From: Clostridia bacterium | GTDB lineage: Bacteria; Bacillota_A; Clostridia; Oscillospirales; CAG-272 | Direction of reading: 5' to 3' | DNA: 11,784 nucleotides | Assembly (NCBI GenBank): GCA_017445115.1 | Contig: JAFSUU010000125.1 | Location: forward strand, 1-11,784 | Shown here: positions 1 through 7,081 of the stretch, one piece after another | How positions within the stretch are numbered: position 1 is the stretch's first letter | Layout of the letters: each line of letters begins with the position of its first letter | Notes under the pieces: model-generated | What the model was told of the DNA's origin: nothing | The model's input: the letters and a program-made list of their open reading frames with translations, nothing else | Databases searched by the model: none | Translations under genes and position numbers: made by a program

Positions 1-14
1 CCGCCATTAGGCGG
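1..14 (-). terminator. possible terminator hairpin of tRNA-Gly, cut by window edge
   Basis: CCGCC-ATTA-GGCGG forms a perfect 5-bp stem 12 nt beyond the 3' end of the tRNA-Gly gene, on the side where its terminator should lie. The U-tract, if there is one, would be outside the window, so this is only a candidate. Confidence 0.3.
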
Positions 15-25
15 GCAATACTTTT

Positions 26-99
26 TGGAGCAGGCGACGGGAATCGAACCCGCACTATCAGCTTGGGAAGCTGAAGTTCTGCCACTAAACTACGCCTGC
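26..99 (-). tRNA. tRNA-Gly (anticodon CCC)
   Basis: Read on the minus strand, the acceptor arm GCAGGCG (93-99) pairs with CGCCTGC (30-36), followed by discriminator U and an encoded CCA (26-28). The T-arm carries the TTCGATT loop. The anticodon stem TCAGC/GCTGA closes the 7-nt loop TTCCCAA, whose central triplet is CCC, so this tRNA reads the glycine codon GGG. Without CCA the tRNA is 71 nt, typical for a short-variable-loop tRNA-Gly. It has its own promoter immediately upstream. Confidence 0.96.
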
Positions 100-108
100 G
101 ATACCGGT

Positions 109-137
109 ATTATATCACAGGCGCAGTCAGATTTCAA
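109..137 (-). promoter_or_regulatory. sigma-A promoter of tRNA-Gly
   Basis: On the minus strand TTGAAA (132-137) is followed after exactly 17 bp by TATAAT (109-114). Initiation about 7 nt further on would fall almost at the mature 5' end of the tRNA, leaving practically no leader. The tRNA therefore need not depend on read-through from the pullulanase gene upstream. Confidence 0.8.
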
Positions 138-166
138 TAGGTTATTTCAAATATTTGAGATTAATA

Positions 167-2800
167 TCAGTTGACGACTATCATCATGGATTTTGCTTCA
201 ACGCTTACAGTGCCGTTTGCCGTGCCGTTAGGTGCCGTTGATGTGTTCCAGCCGGAGAGTATTACACCTTTGTTTGCAGGAACGGAGAAGTCTTTTGCCG
301 TGTCGTTCGGATTGATGAATCCGTATGCGACCTCGGTATCTTCAACGCTCCACGTTACGGTGATAGCGCCGTCGCTTTCGATCTTGTATACAACGTCGCC
401 CTCGGTGAAGAATGAGTATGCTTTTCTCATCGCGATAAGGTCGCGGTAGAAGTCGTGCATCTTCGCCTCGTTGCTTCCGGGAGTATAGGAATCCCAGTCG
501 ATGTTGTTTACTGCGTCGGACGAGTTGTAGCTGTTGTGATCGCCGCCTTTTGTGCGGAGTATCTCTTCGCCCGCGAGGAAGAACGGAGTGCCCTTCGACG
601 TGAGGATGATCGCCGCGCCGAGACGGTTCATGAGAAGTCTTTCATCGACAGACTGATCGCCGTTCGATTTCTCGAGCTTATCCCAGAGCGTGTGGTTGTC
701 GTGGCACGCCATGTAGTTGATGATGCCGTTGTTCTCAACGCTCCACGACACCGCCGCGATCTTTTCGCCCCCGTTGATACCGAACGCGACTTTTTCCGCG
801 TTGGATTTGGAGGAGTTGCCGTTTATGTATCCGCGGTCTTTCTCGTCGAATACACTTCCTTTGAGACCGTCTCTGATCGCGTCGTTGAACACCGCTACAG
901 CGCCGATAGCGTCGCCGGTGGGAGTGATCTTCGAGATATTAGCCTGGGTAGCCTGCTGATTCTGACGGAGCGGAGTCGTGCCGCCGGTCCAGCCTTCGCC
1001 GTAGATGAGAGCCTTCGGGTTGATCGTGTGTACCGCGCTCTCGACCGCCTGCATCGTGTCAACGTCGTGAAGCGCCATAAGGTCGAAGCGGAAGCCGTCG
1101 AGATGGAATTCCGTTGCCCAGTATGAAACGGAGTCCACCATGTACTTGCGGAACATCACGCGCTCTGACGCCGTCTCGTTTCCGCATCCGGAACCGTTGG
1201 AGGGCGAACCGGAGCCGTCGTACCTGTAATAGTAATAGGGAACTACTTTGTTGAGGTTGGAGTCGATCGAGTAGGTGTGGTTGTAAACGACGTCCATAAT
1301 GACGCCGATGCCCGCTTCGTGGAGAGCAGCCACCATCTGCTTGAACTCACCCAGTCTCACGTCTCCGTTATACGGATCGGTGGAGTAGCTGCCCTCGGGC
1401 ACGTTGTAGTTCTTCGGGTCGTAGCCCCAGTTGAACTGCGCCGCGTTCGAAGCCTCGTCGACCGTTGCGTAGTCGTAAACGGGCTGGAGATGTACGTGAG
1501 TGATGCCGAGCTCTTTGAGGTAGTCGATGCCGACAGACTCGCCCGAAGAGTTGACAAGTCCGGTCTCCGTGAACGCGAGGTATTTGCCCGGGTATTTCGC
1601 CGACGTGATCTTGTTGGAGAAGTCTCTGACGTGTACTTCCCAGATCACAGCGTCGTTGTAGGAGTCGATATCGTCGTAGTATTTGTCGTTTGCAAATCCC
1701 GCGGGATCGGTCTTGTCAAGGTCGACCACCATGCCGCGGTTGCCGTTGACGCCCGCCGCTTTAGCGTACGGGTCGACTGCTTCCTGCGTTCCCGCCGCCG
1801 TCGTCACGACGTACGTGTAATACGTTCCGTGTCCGCAGGGTGCGGTGACCGACCAGACGCCGTGATCGCCGAGAGCCATATCGAGCGTATCGTATGCTCC
1901 AGTGCCGTCGCCTTCGTTGAAGAGCTTGACCTTGACGCTTGACGCCGTCGGAGCCCATACCTTGAACGTCGTCGAGTTGCCGTTTATCACAGCTCCGAGA
2001 TCATCGCCGTCGTATGTGTAATTCTCAACGAATTCAGCGCTGTCGAAAATTCCGGTCGGGAGTGCCGCCACGGAATCGAAGCCTTCGATCTCGACGGTGT
2101 AAGTCTTGGAAATGTCGAGTTTTTCGGCAAGAGTGATCGTGCCGGTGACGACTTCGTTGTTGAGGCTGGAGAGGGAAGCGATCGGTATCTCGCGGCTTCC
2201 TTCTTTGACCTTGACCTGATCGAGAGACGTGATCTTTGTCGCGGGAGAGATAGTATATTTGATCTGATCGAACGCGATGATCCCCGCCATCTTGAATTCT
2301 TTAGCCTGATACAAGGTCTTTCCTCCGTCTTTGCTCATATACTGCGCTGCATCGCCGGGCTTCAGATATACTTCCGTATCCGGTCCGGTGATTTCCGCGT
2401 ATCTGTCGCCGTCGTAGTCCTTCGTCGCGTCGCCCCAGCTCGTGCCTCCGGGATCGGAGCAGCTGCGGCGGACGATGAATCCGACTTCCGTGATGTCTTC
2501 GGGAACGTTGATGACGACTTTAACGCCGTAGCTGCACGGATGGAAGAGATATCCGCGGCCGTCGGCGTTGGGGTACCATATCCACATGTCGCACTTTGAA
2601 TAGTCAACGCCGTCGGCGTACCAGTAGAAGGTCAGCTGATTGCAGCCCTCCACGCGCTCAAGCGTGTATTCCTCGGGCTCTGTGACCGCTTCGGTCTCGG
2701 TCTCCGATCCGGTATCCGTATCTTCACCGGTACCGCCGCACGCCGCCAGCATGCCGAGGATCATGATAAAAGTCAGGATCAATGCAAGAATTCGCTTCAT
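167..2800 (-). CDS. pulA: type I pullulanase, secreted lipoprotein (GH13)
   Basis: Debranching enzyme that hydrolyses alpha-1,6 linkages in pullulan and starch-derived glucans outside the cell. The 877-aa protein begins with a lipoprotein signal (lipobox LAAC, lipidated Cys21) and a Thr/Glu-rich linker (about 27-44). Next come a CBM41-like starch-binding region (about 46-165), a further N-terminal pullulanase region, a CBM48-like domain (about 265-345) and the GH13 catalytic barrel. Visible motifs are FNWGYDP (456-461, the YNWGYDP signature of type I pullulanases), DVVYNHT (503-509), GFRFDLMAL with nucleophile Asp573, YGEGW with acid/base Glu602, and CHDNH with Asp701. All catalytic residues are present and the length is normal for a multidomain pullulanase. 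The start is supported by AGGGAGGA upstream of the ATG. No sugar transport or regulator gene lies beside it, so it appears to be monocistronic. Confidence 0.95.
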   Translation of the reverse strand: MKRILALILTFIMILGMLAACGGTGEDTDTGSETETEAVTEPEEYTLERVEGCNQLTFYWYADGVDYSKCDMWIWYPNADGRGYLFHPCSYGVKVVINVPEDITEVGFIVRRSCSDPGGTSWGDATKDYDGDRYAEITGPDTEVYLKPGDAAQYMSKDGGKTLYQAKEFKMAGIIAFDQIKYTISPATKITSLDQVKVKEGSREIPIASLSSLNNEVVTGTITLAEKLDISKTYTVEIEGFDSVAALPTGIFDSAEFVENYTYDGDDLGAVINGNSTTFKVWAPTASSVKVKLFNEGDGTGAYDTLDMALGDHGVWSVTAPCGHGTYYTYVVTTAAGTQEAVDPYAKAAGVNGNRGMVVDLDKTDPAGFANDKYYDDIDSYNDAVIWEVHVRDFSNKITSAKYPGKYLAFTETGLVNSSGESVGIDYLKELGITHVHLQPVYDYATVDEASNAAQFNWGYDPKNYNVPEGSYSTDPYNGDVRLGEFKQMVAALHEAGIGVIMDVVYNHTYSIDSNLNKVVPYYYYRYDGSGSPSNGSGCGNETASERVMFRKYMVDSVSYWATEFHLDGFRFDLMALHDVDTMQAVESAVHTINPKALIYGEGWTGGTTPLRQNQQATQANISKITPTGDAIGAVAVFNDAIRDGLKGSVFDEKDRGYINGNSSKSNAEKVAFGINGGEKIAAVSWSVENNGIINYMACHDNHTLWDKLEKSNGDQSVDERLLMNRLGAAIILTSKGTPFFLAGEEILRTKGGDHNSYNSSDAVNNIDWDSYTPGSNEAKMHDFYRDLIAMRKAYSFFTEGDVVYKIESDGAITVTWSVEDTEVAYGFINPNDTAKDFSVPANKGVILSGWNTSTAPNGTANGTVSVEAKSMMIVVN

Positions 2801-2834
2801 ATAAAGTTCCTCCCTAAATTGTTTCTACATTACT

Positions 2835-2863
2835 ATATTATCAAACCTTTATGAAAATTGCAA
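2835..2863 (-). promoter_or_regulatory. probable promoter of the pullulanase gene
   Basis: TTGCAA (2858-2863), a 17-bp spacer and TAATAT (2835-2840) on the minus strand, about 35 bp before the start codon. It touches the terminator of the preceding gene. I see no clear operator or cre box. Confidence 0.5.
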
Positions 2864-2866
2864 TAG

Positions 2867-2888
2867 AAAACCGGGGAAAAACCCCGGT
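2867..2888 (-). terminator. intrinsic terminator of the YcxB-like gene
   Basis: Perfect stem ACCGGGG/CCCCGGT (2870-2876 with 2882-2888) with a 5-nt loop, followed on the minus strand by TTTT. It lies 13 nt after the stop codon of the gene ending at 2902. The opposite strand also carries a T-rich run (CTTTTATATTTTTTT), so the structure could work in both directions. Confidence 0.8.
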
Positions 2889-2901
2889 CTTTTATATTTT
2901 T

Positions 2902-3555
2902 TTAACTAAATATTATGAGTAATGTTGCGTACGTTGCGGCGCAAGCGACGGAAATGAGCATGAATAAATAACAGAGATATCTGTGAAGTTTGAACGGAAT
3001 GAATTTTTTAATCCTTACGTTCTTCGCTTTGCGGATGACGTATTCTTCAAATTCCTTCTCACCGCCTTCAGGCGCGATCTTTTTCGGTATCATGAGCATC
3101 ATTTTCTGCTTGAATTTCAAAAAGTAAATGTTTTCGGTCTTGTAAAGCCAGATGATACCCGAGTAATCGTATGAGCGGCAGCTTGTGTCTGTGGTTGTAT
3201 GCGTCGATACTTTATCCCCCAGACTGTCGATGACTCTGGTGGGTTTTCCTCCTGCTAAAAAATGCTGAATCGAATAGTATTTTTTCCGCCTGTAATAACT
3301 ATAAACGGAAAGAAAACCGTAAATAACCGAAAATCCGATCAAACAGATAGCCGTATATAAATAAAGTCTGCCTTTTACCAGCGCATTGATCAAAAATGAG
3401 GAGGAGATCACCGCAATCAAAAACCAATATATCAACAAGTTTCTGTAACTCATCATCGTTCCTTCGAACGCGTATTTTTCGTCGATCTCGTATTCAATGG
3501 AATAGTCGCATTTCTCTTCCTGTTCGACCGCCGCCGGGCTTTCGTTTTCTTCCAT
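2902..3555 (-). CDS. membrane protein with YcxB-like domain
   Basis: The 217-aa protein has a charged N-terminus, a pair of transmembrane helices (about 40-60 and 64-84), a soluble region (about 90-185) and a C-terminal helix (about 193-215). The layout and the soluble segment, with its run of aromatic and lysine residues through YFLKFKQKMMLMIPKK (about 144-159), resemble the YcxB-like family of small Bacillota membrane proteins, whose function is unknown. Start: ATG with AAAGGGG about 10 nt upstream. It is transcribed alone, from a promoter at 3597-3625 to a terminator at 2867-2888. The family assignment is by eye and is the uncertain part; that this is a real membrane protein gene is well supported. 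Confidence 0.75.
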   Translation of the reverse strand: MEENESPAAVEQEEKCDYSIEYEIDEKYAFEGTMMSYRNLLIYWFLIAVISSSFLINALVKGRLYLYTAICLIGFSVIYGFLSVYSYYRRKKYYSIQHFLAGGKPTRVIDSLGDKVSTHTTTDTSCRSYDYSGIIWLYKTENIYFLKFKQKMMLMIPKKIAPEGGEKEFEEYVIRKAKNVRIKKFIPFKLHRYLCYLFMLISVACAATYATLLIIFS

Positions 3556-3596
3556 AAAGAGACCCCTTTCAAGTTTATTTTTTATAGACTAATTAT

Positions 3597-3625
3597 AGTT
3601 TACACGATAATAAACAAATTGTCAA
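3597..3625 (-). promoter_or_regulatory. probable promoter of the YcxB-like gene
   Basis: Consensus TTGACA (3620-3625), a 17-bp spacer and TAAACT (3597-3602), about 45 bp upstream of the ATG on the minus strand. Confidence 0.6.
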
Positions 3626-3639
3626 GCGCTTTTACCGAT

Positions 3640-3672
3640 AAAAAACGTTCGCCGTGAAATTCATCGCGGCGA
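3640..3672 (-). terminator. terminator-like hairpin in the divergent intergenic region
   Basis: TCGCCG (3649-3654) pairs with CGGCGA (3667-3672). On the minus strand the stem is followed after ACG by six T. It sits upstream of the minus-strand promoter at 3597-3625 and could insulate it from antisense transcription of the glycosidase-domain gene, but the gap before the T-run is longer than usual. Confidence 0.3.
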
Positions 3673-3718
3673 CACATAATTATCACACGGCTTCAATTTA
3701 ATTTTAAGAAAACGCGGT

Positions 3719-3724
3719 TATAAT
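3719..3724 (+). promoter_or_regulatory. -10 box of the phosphodiester glycosidase operon
   Basis: Perfect TATAAT 27 bp upstream of the ATG, inside GGTTATAATAGG. No good -35 is visible at the right distance (the nearest is TTTAAT at 16 bp), so the promoter may be weak or need an activator. Confidence 0.45.
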
Positions 3725-3751
3725 AGGCTCAAAAGATGAAGGAGGAGCGGC

Positions 3752-4684
3752 ATGAACGTTAAAAGATTTATAAAAAGATCCGCCGTCGGTCTGATCGGAG
3801 CGGCAGTCATTTCACTGTTTACTCTGTACGCGCTCCTCGATACTTTTGTTATCGAAAGGACTTATGCGGTGGTTACAAACGGCTCGCCCGAAACGGAGAC
3901 CGAGACCGAAACCGAGACGGAAACCGAGACGGAAGCGGAGCGTGCGATCGAGGCGGTCGTAACGGAAAACAGCTACACCAACGGGAATATCACGGTGACG
4001 ATAGAAGAGTACCGCGTGGACGACACCACGGTCTACGTAGCAGACGTGACGGTTTCCTCGCCCGAGTATCTGCTGACCGCGTTTGCATACGATTCGTACG
4101 GAAGAAACATTAAGGACGAGACGTCGTCGATCGCCGCCGAACACGGAGCGATCCTCGCTGTCAACGGAGACTTTTACGGTTCGAGGAATACAGGTTACGT
4201 CGTCAGGAACGGCGTCCTTTACAGGAACGTTTCGGCGGGCAACGAGGACCTCGTCATCTGGAGCGACGGCTCATTTTCGATCGTGAACGAGAGGGAAGTG
4301 ACGGCGGAAGATCTTCTTGCCGACGGCGCCGTTCAGGTATTCTCGTTCGGTCCCGCTCTTATAATTGACGGTGAAGTCGCTGTCGGTGAGGATGACGAGG
4401 TCGGACGCGCGATGGCTTCTAACCCGCGCACCGCGATTGCGTACGTCGACGAGTGTCACTATCTGTTCATCGTCAGTGACGGCAGAACGACGGCGAGCGA
4501 AGGACTTACACTCGCCGAGCTTGCAAAGTTCGCGAAAAGTATTGGCGCCGAGACCTGCTATAATCTTGACGGAGGTGGCTCGTCAACGATGTATTTTATG
4601 GGTAAAGTCGTAAACAACCCTACGTCAAGCGGAAGAAACATAAGTGAAAGGAGCGTGAGCGACATTGTATACGTCGGATATTAA
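3752..4684 (+). CDS. membrane-anchored phosphodiester glycosidase (NAGPA) domain protein
   Basis: The 310-aa protein has one N-terminal membrane segment (about 12-33), a (Thr-Glu)n spacer (47-61) and an extracellular domain of the NAGPA family (phosphodiester glycosidase; in mammals the mannose-6-phosphate uncovering enzyme, in bacteria linked to envelope or exopolysaccharide glycans). Family motifs in order are VNGDFY (137-142), SFGPALI (198-204), NPRTAIAY (224-231), VSDGR (241-245) and the hallmark NLDGGGSSTM (271-280). The substrate cannot be deduced from the sequence. Start: ATG with GGAGGAG 5-6 nt upstream. The last 20 nt overlap the next gene, so the two are probably translated as a unit. 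Confidence 0.9.
   Translation: MNVKRFIKRSAVGLIGAAVISLFTLYALLDTFVIERTYAVVTNGSPETETETETETETETEAERAIEAVVTENSYTNGNITVTIEEYRVDDTTVYVADVTVSSPEYLLTAFAYDSYGRNIKDETSSIAAEHGAILAVNGDFYGSRNTGYVVRNGVLYRNVSAGNEDLVIWSDGSFSIVNEREVTAEDLLADGAVQVFSFGPALIIDGEVAVGEDDEVGRAMASNPRTAIAYVDECHYLFIVSDGRTTASEGLTLAELAKFAKSIGAETCYNLDGGGSSTMYFMGKVVNNPTSSGRNISERSVSDIVYVGY
3890..3934 (+). repeat. in-frame tandem repeat coding for a Thr-Glu spacer
   Basis: About seven copies of a 6-nt unit (GAGACC/GAAACC/GAGACG) encode an alternating Glu-Thr stretch, residues 47-61. It separates the membrane anchor from the enzyme domain. The copies alternate between synonymous codons, so the tract is less slippage-prone than a perfect repeat. 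Changes in copy number would stay in frame. Confidence 0.85.
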
Positions 4685-5063
4685 ACGCACAAATAATTTG
4701 AAGATAATGCGGAATTATCTCATTGTCTCCGCCCTCGTCGGCATCTTCAGCGCGGTGTATGAGTATTTCAGTCACGGAGTTTATTCTTTGACGATGATAC
4801 TCGCTTTTGCGCCACCGCTCTTTCTCGGTGCGGCGCCAGCCGCCTTGCTTCATTTGCTTGGCGATGAGGTTTCTCGTCCGGGAAGGAGCGTCTTCCGGCT
4901 CGGCACCGCGTGCCTTACCGTCGGAATGATATTTAACGGTGTCATCGAGATCTACGGCTCAGACAGTCCGCTTACAAAGTATTATTTTATCGCCGCCGCG
5001 GCGCTGTTTGTGACCGGGTTCGCGCTGATCATGATAAAATGTTTCAGACGGAGTGAAAACTGA
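4665..5063 (+). CDS. small four-helix membrane protein, unknown function
   Basis: The 132-aa hydrophobic protein has four likely transmembrane helices (about 16-34, 41-64, 77-97 and 105-125), a short charged cytosolic N-terminus and a basic C-terminal end (KCFRRSEN). I do not recognise a named family. The start is best taken as TTG at 4665, because AAAGGAG (4647-4653) lies 11 nt upstream; the first ATG in frame (4707, residue 15) has no ribosome binding site. It overlaps the glycosidase-domain gene by 20 nt, indicating cotranscription and likely translational coupling. It ends just before a strong hairpin terminator shared with the convergent gene. Confidence 0.75.
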   Translation: MYTSDIKRTNNLKIMRNYLIVSALVGIFSAVYEYFSHGVYSLTMILAFAPPLFLGAAPAALLHLLGDEVSRPGRSVFRLGTACLTVGMIFNGVIEIYGSDSPLTKYYFIAAAALFVTGFALIMIKCFRRSEN

Positions 5064-5077
5064 AAAATCAATGAGAA

Positions 5078-5104
5078 AAAGGCACGCGTCGCGTGCCTTT
5101 ATTC
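5078..5104. terminator. bidirectional intrinsic terminator
   Basis: AAAGGCACGC (5078-5087) pairs perfectly with GCGTGCCTTT (5091-5100) around a 3-nt loop, with A-rich and T-rich flanks. It lies between two convergent genes that end at 5063 (+) and 5114 (-) and can serve both. Confidence 0.9.
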
Positions 5105-5113
5105 GTACAAAAT

Positions 5114-6298
5114 TTATGCGTTTTTGCGGATCACGGTCGATTCGCCGTTTTGCTTGCGGAGCTTCTTGTCTGTGTACATATTGCTGTCAGCACGTTGAAT
5201 GCAGCTTCTGAACGAATCGTCTTCGCCCTCGATCCTGTCGAATCCGGCTCCTATTGAGAGCAGATAGGGTGCGTTTCTTTCTTTGCACTCGACGGTGATC
5301 TGACGGCGGATATCTTCGATCAGCTCTTCGATGTCCATTGAATCATCGGATTGCGCGATCATTATGAACTCGTCTCCGCCGTATCTGCCGAGAAACAGGG
5401 CGGTGCTGCTTTTGTCAACGATCTTTTTCATGGATTCCGCGATGATTATAAGCGCGTTGTCGCCCTCTGCGTGACCGAACGTGTCGTTGATAGATTTGAA
5501 ATCGTTTATGTCTATCATAATGATAAACGTTTGCTTTCCGTCAGACAGAAGCGAGCTTTTCTGCGAGGTCACGCGCATCAGCTGACCTCTGTTGTTAAGT
5601 CCGGTCAGCGGGTCGAGGGAGATCGAAGTCTCCATCGAAAGGATATTGAATATCAGCATCAGTATCGCGCAGCTGAAGCAGAAGATAGGCGTGTTCGGCA
5701 GAGCGACTATTTGCAGAAGCCCTCCGACTATAACGAGCAGCGGAAACGTGCCGATGTAAATATGCTTCTTTCTTTCGACGGGGTTCGTCTCGCGCTTTGC
5801 TTTGCGAAGCGAATAGAACAGGACCGCCGAGATATTGACCGCCGGAACGACGATGAGGAAAATGTTATATGCCGGCTTCAACGAAAGGTCTTCGCCGATC
5901 AGCGTTGTCGGAGCGAAAATGTAAAGGGATATCAGTATAGCGGTTGAAACGATGAAAGGGAACAATATGGCAAATTTGTTGATCGGTCTGTTCCTGTGCG
6001 GAGTCTGCTCGACCGCCATAGCGTACCTGAGCCACGTGTACGTGATCGCCGCCATAAAGAGATAATTTGTGAAGTTCGTTGCCGCAACGGTAAATCCGTT
6101 CTTCGGTATCACGCCGTCGATCACCATCGCCCATAAGACGTCTGATACGAAATAGCCCATAAACGCGATCAGCGCGTGATCATATTTGATCTGCTTTTCC
6201 TGCTTGTCTACGCTTAAAAGATCGTGGACCAGGATTATTGCAAAGAAGATCAAACAAATAATGTTCGACTCGGTGTAATAGATGATATAGTCCGACAT
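5114..6298 (-). CDS. membrane diguanylate cyclase (GGDEF domain)
   Basis: Predicted to make the second messenger c-di-GMP from two GTP. The 394-aa protein has an N-terminal sensor region of about seven hydrophobic segments (roughly 8-26, 43-62, 71-90, 108-129, 144-164, 181-200 and 203-221), a likely 7TM-type input module. A GGDEF domain (about 225-390) follows, opening with DPLTGLNNR (229-237) and with active-site RYGGDEF (G307-F311) intact. The residues before GGDEF (SSTALFLG) carry no RxxD, so the usual inhibitory c-di-GMP site is missing. Start: ATG at 6298 preceded by GGAGGAT with an 8-nt spacer. An in-frame start at 6403 would add 35 basic residues before the first helix and has no ribosome binding site. 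The ligand sensed is unknown. Confidence 0.92.
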   Translation of the reverse strand: MSDYIIYYTESNIICLIFFAIILVHDLLSVDKQEKQIKYDHALIAFMGYFVSDVLWAMVIDGVIPKNGFTVAATNFTNYLFMAAITYTWLRYAMAVEQTPHRNRPINKFAILFPFIVSTAILISLYIFAPTTLIGEDLSLKPAYNIFLIVVPAVNISAVLFYSLRKAKRETNPVERKKHIYIGTFPLLVIVGGLLQIVALPNTPIFCFSCAILMLIFNILSMETSISLDPLTGLNNRGQLMRVTSQKSSLLSDGKQTFIIMIDINDFKSINDTFGHAEGDNALIIIAESMKKIVDKSSTALFLGRYGGDEFIMIAQSDDSMDIEELIEDIRRQITVECKERNAPYLLSIGAGFDRIEGEDDSFRSCIQRADSNMYTDKKLRKQNGESTVIRKNA

Positions 6299-6416
6299 AT
6301 ATCGGCATCCTCCGGAAAATCGGTTGAATTGGAGTCTTGAAAAGTGAGCGGTTCTTCTCAATAAACGCGGCTTGAACGGACGCAAAAACGGTAAATCCGT
6401 CAAAACCGCTCATATT
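6299..6416 (-). promoter_or_regulatory. structured 5' leader of the diguanylate cyclase gene
   Basis: From the predicted transcription start near 6416 to the ATG is about 118 nt of untranslated RNA. It can fold into a 9-bp perfect helix (6404-6412 with 6345-6353). Directly next to it, with no unpaired base on the 5' side, is an 8-bp helix with one bulged A (6396-6403 with 6372-6380). The ribosome binding site follows about 30 nt further on. The sequence lacks the conserved core of c-di-GMP-I riboswitches, so I leave the regulatory role open. Confidence 0.45.
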
Positions 6417-6422
6417 ATATTA

Positions 6423-6451
6423 ATTATACACTATAAAAATAGAGATGTCAA
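6423..6451 (-). promoter_or_regulatory. consensus sigma-A promoter of the diguanylate cyclase gene
   Basis: TTGACA (6446-6451), exactly 17 bp, TATAAT (6423-6428) on the minus strand. Both hexamers match consensus perfectly. This is the best promoter in the window; expression control therefore probably acts through the leader or the protein and not through promoter strength. Confidence 0.88.
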
Positions 6452-6505
6452 TTAATGTATTAAGGTTTATAAAACGTTTTTGAAAACAGTTCCGAGATAA
6501 GTATA

Positions 6506-6592
6506 CACGGCAGAGCCGTGATGATATACAGCCCTGCGGGCTGATGATATACGCGCCTGCGGCGTGATGATATACCATTGCTTTCGCAATGG
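6506..6592. repeat. hairpin array 1 (linker ATGATATA, period 23)
   Basis: Four small hairpins with unrelated but internally complementary stems: CACGGC/GCCGTG (with AGA loop), CAGCCC/GGGCTG (TGC), CGCGCC/GGCGTG (TGC, one G-U pair) and CCATTGC/GCAATGG (TTTC). They are separated by three identical linkers ATGATATA at 6521, 6544 and 6567, exactly 23 nt apart. A degraded linker (AAGTATA) precedes the first hairpin. Stems differ while pairing is kept, so structure and linker are what is conserved. A terminator-like hairpin (6595-6622, minus strand) adjoins its right side. Confidence 0.85.
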
Positions 6593-6594
6593 AT

Positions 6595-6622
6595 AAAAAA
6601 ATCCGACGGCTGTTGCCGACGG
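6595..6622 (-). terminator. terminator-like hairpin beside array 1
   Basis: On the minus strand CCGTCGGC-AACA-GCCGTCGG, an 8-bp stem with one T-T mismatch, is followed after one A by seven T. No recognisable gene lies directly upstream (6623-6904), so it may end an untranslated RNA or be the remnant of a lost gene. Confidence 0.55.
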
Positions 6623-6904
6623 GGCCTTAGAATAAGACTATCCAAAAGATATATTTCAAAGCTAAAATCACCTAAAAGGTAAATACCTGCTGTCTTTGCA
6701 AACGGGTATTTGTCAAGATATGAATAAACCGTTCAAAGCGGTTCGGTGTGGGCACCGAACCCTACGAGATTCCGGACAATCGACGTTATCTGTAGATACC
6801 GATGCCTACACCGTTCCATTTTTGTTTGGCGTGTTATCTTGCCAAGCTCCGATTTCCCGATTTCTTCTCTTTAATAACTACCGTAAAGTATAAAATATTC
6901 AAAA
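6623..6904. other. intergenic stretch without a credible gene
   Basis: About 280 bases between two hairpin arrays. It contains the REP-like hairpin listed separately and the inverted pair AAATACC (6680-6686) / GGTATTT (6705-6711). Short open frames on both strands lack ribosome binding sites and family features. On the minus strand the stretch ends in the terminator at 6595-6622; a TATACT sequence near 6885-6890 could be a -10 box, but I find no convincing -35. A degraded gene or a small RNA is possible. Confidence 0.5.
6740..6761. repeat. REP-like palindrome
   Basis: GGTTCGGTG (6740-6748) pairs perfectly with CACCGAACC (6753-6761) around TGGG. On the minus strand it is preceded by CTCGTAGG and followed by a second, smaller inverted repeat (CCG...CGG). 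A short GC-rich hairpin behind a CGTAGG-type lead resembles REP elements scattered in clostridial intergenic regions, but only one copy is visible here. Confidence 0.5.
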
Positions 6905-7080
6905 GTGAAATCGCGCCTTTGGCACGGTGAAATCAAAGGCTTTCGCCTTTGGTGAAATCGTTCGCTACGCTTACGGTAAAATAAAATCCGTTCTTAACCC
7001 GAACGAAGCGAGGATTTCACCCCGAAGGGATTTCACCGCCCGATAGGGCGATTTCTCCCGTCCGTAAGGACGGATTTAGT
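6905..7080. repeat. hairpin array A (linker GTGAAATC, head to head)
   Basis: Three copies of GTGAAATC on the plus strand (6905, 6927 and 6952) are followed, after a less regular middle, by inverse copies GATTTCAC (7013, 7029), GATTTCTC (7050) and a degenerate GATTTAGT (7073). Between linkers sit distinct hairpins: GCGCC/GGCAC, AAAGGC/GCCTTT, CCC/GGG, GCCC/GGGC and CGTCC/GGACG. The two halves face each other, so the whole array is one large imperfect palindrome. Confidence 0.85.
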
Positions 7081-7081
7081 T

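Noticed and set aside
171..1942. Long plus-strand open frames opposite the pullulanase gene
   Set aside because: They are antisense shadows of a GC-rich coding gene with all catalytic motifs; their proteins show no domains, are arginine/valine-biased and lack ribosome binding sites.
3812..4144. Minus-strand open frame opposite the Thr-Glu repeat
   Set aside because: Its arginine/glycine-leucine repeats are simply the complement of the Glu-Thr codons; no ribosome binding site.
6299..6403. N-terminal extension of the diguanylate cyclase by 35 residues
   Set aside because: The start at 6298 has GGAGGAT at 8 nt, while 6403 lies only about 13 nt from the predicted transcription start, has no ribosome binding site, and the extension has no membrane or domain character.
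6299..6416. c-di-GMP-I riboswitch before the GGDEF gene
   Set aside because: The conserved GCACAGGGCAAACC-type core and the tetraloop-receptor elements are absent.
6460..6893. Small open frames in the repeat region (6460-6645 minus, 6696-6893 plus)
   Set aside because: They cross hairpin repeats and palindromes, have no ribosome binding site and give low-complexity or unconvincing proteins.
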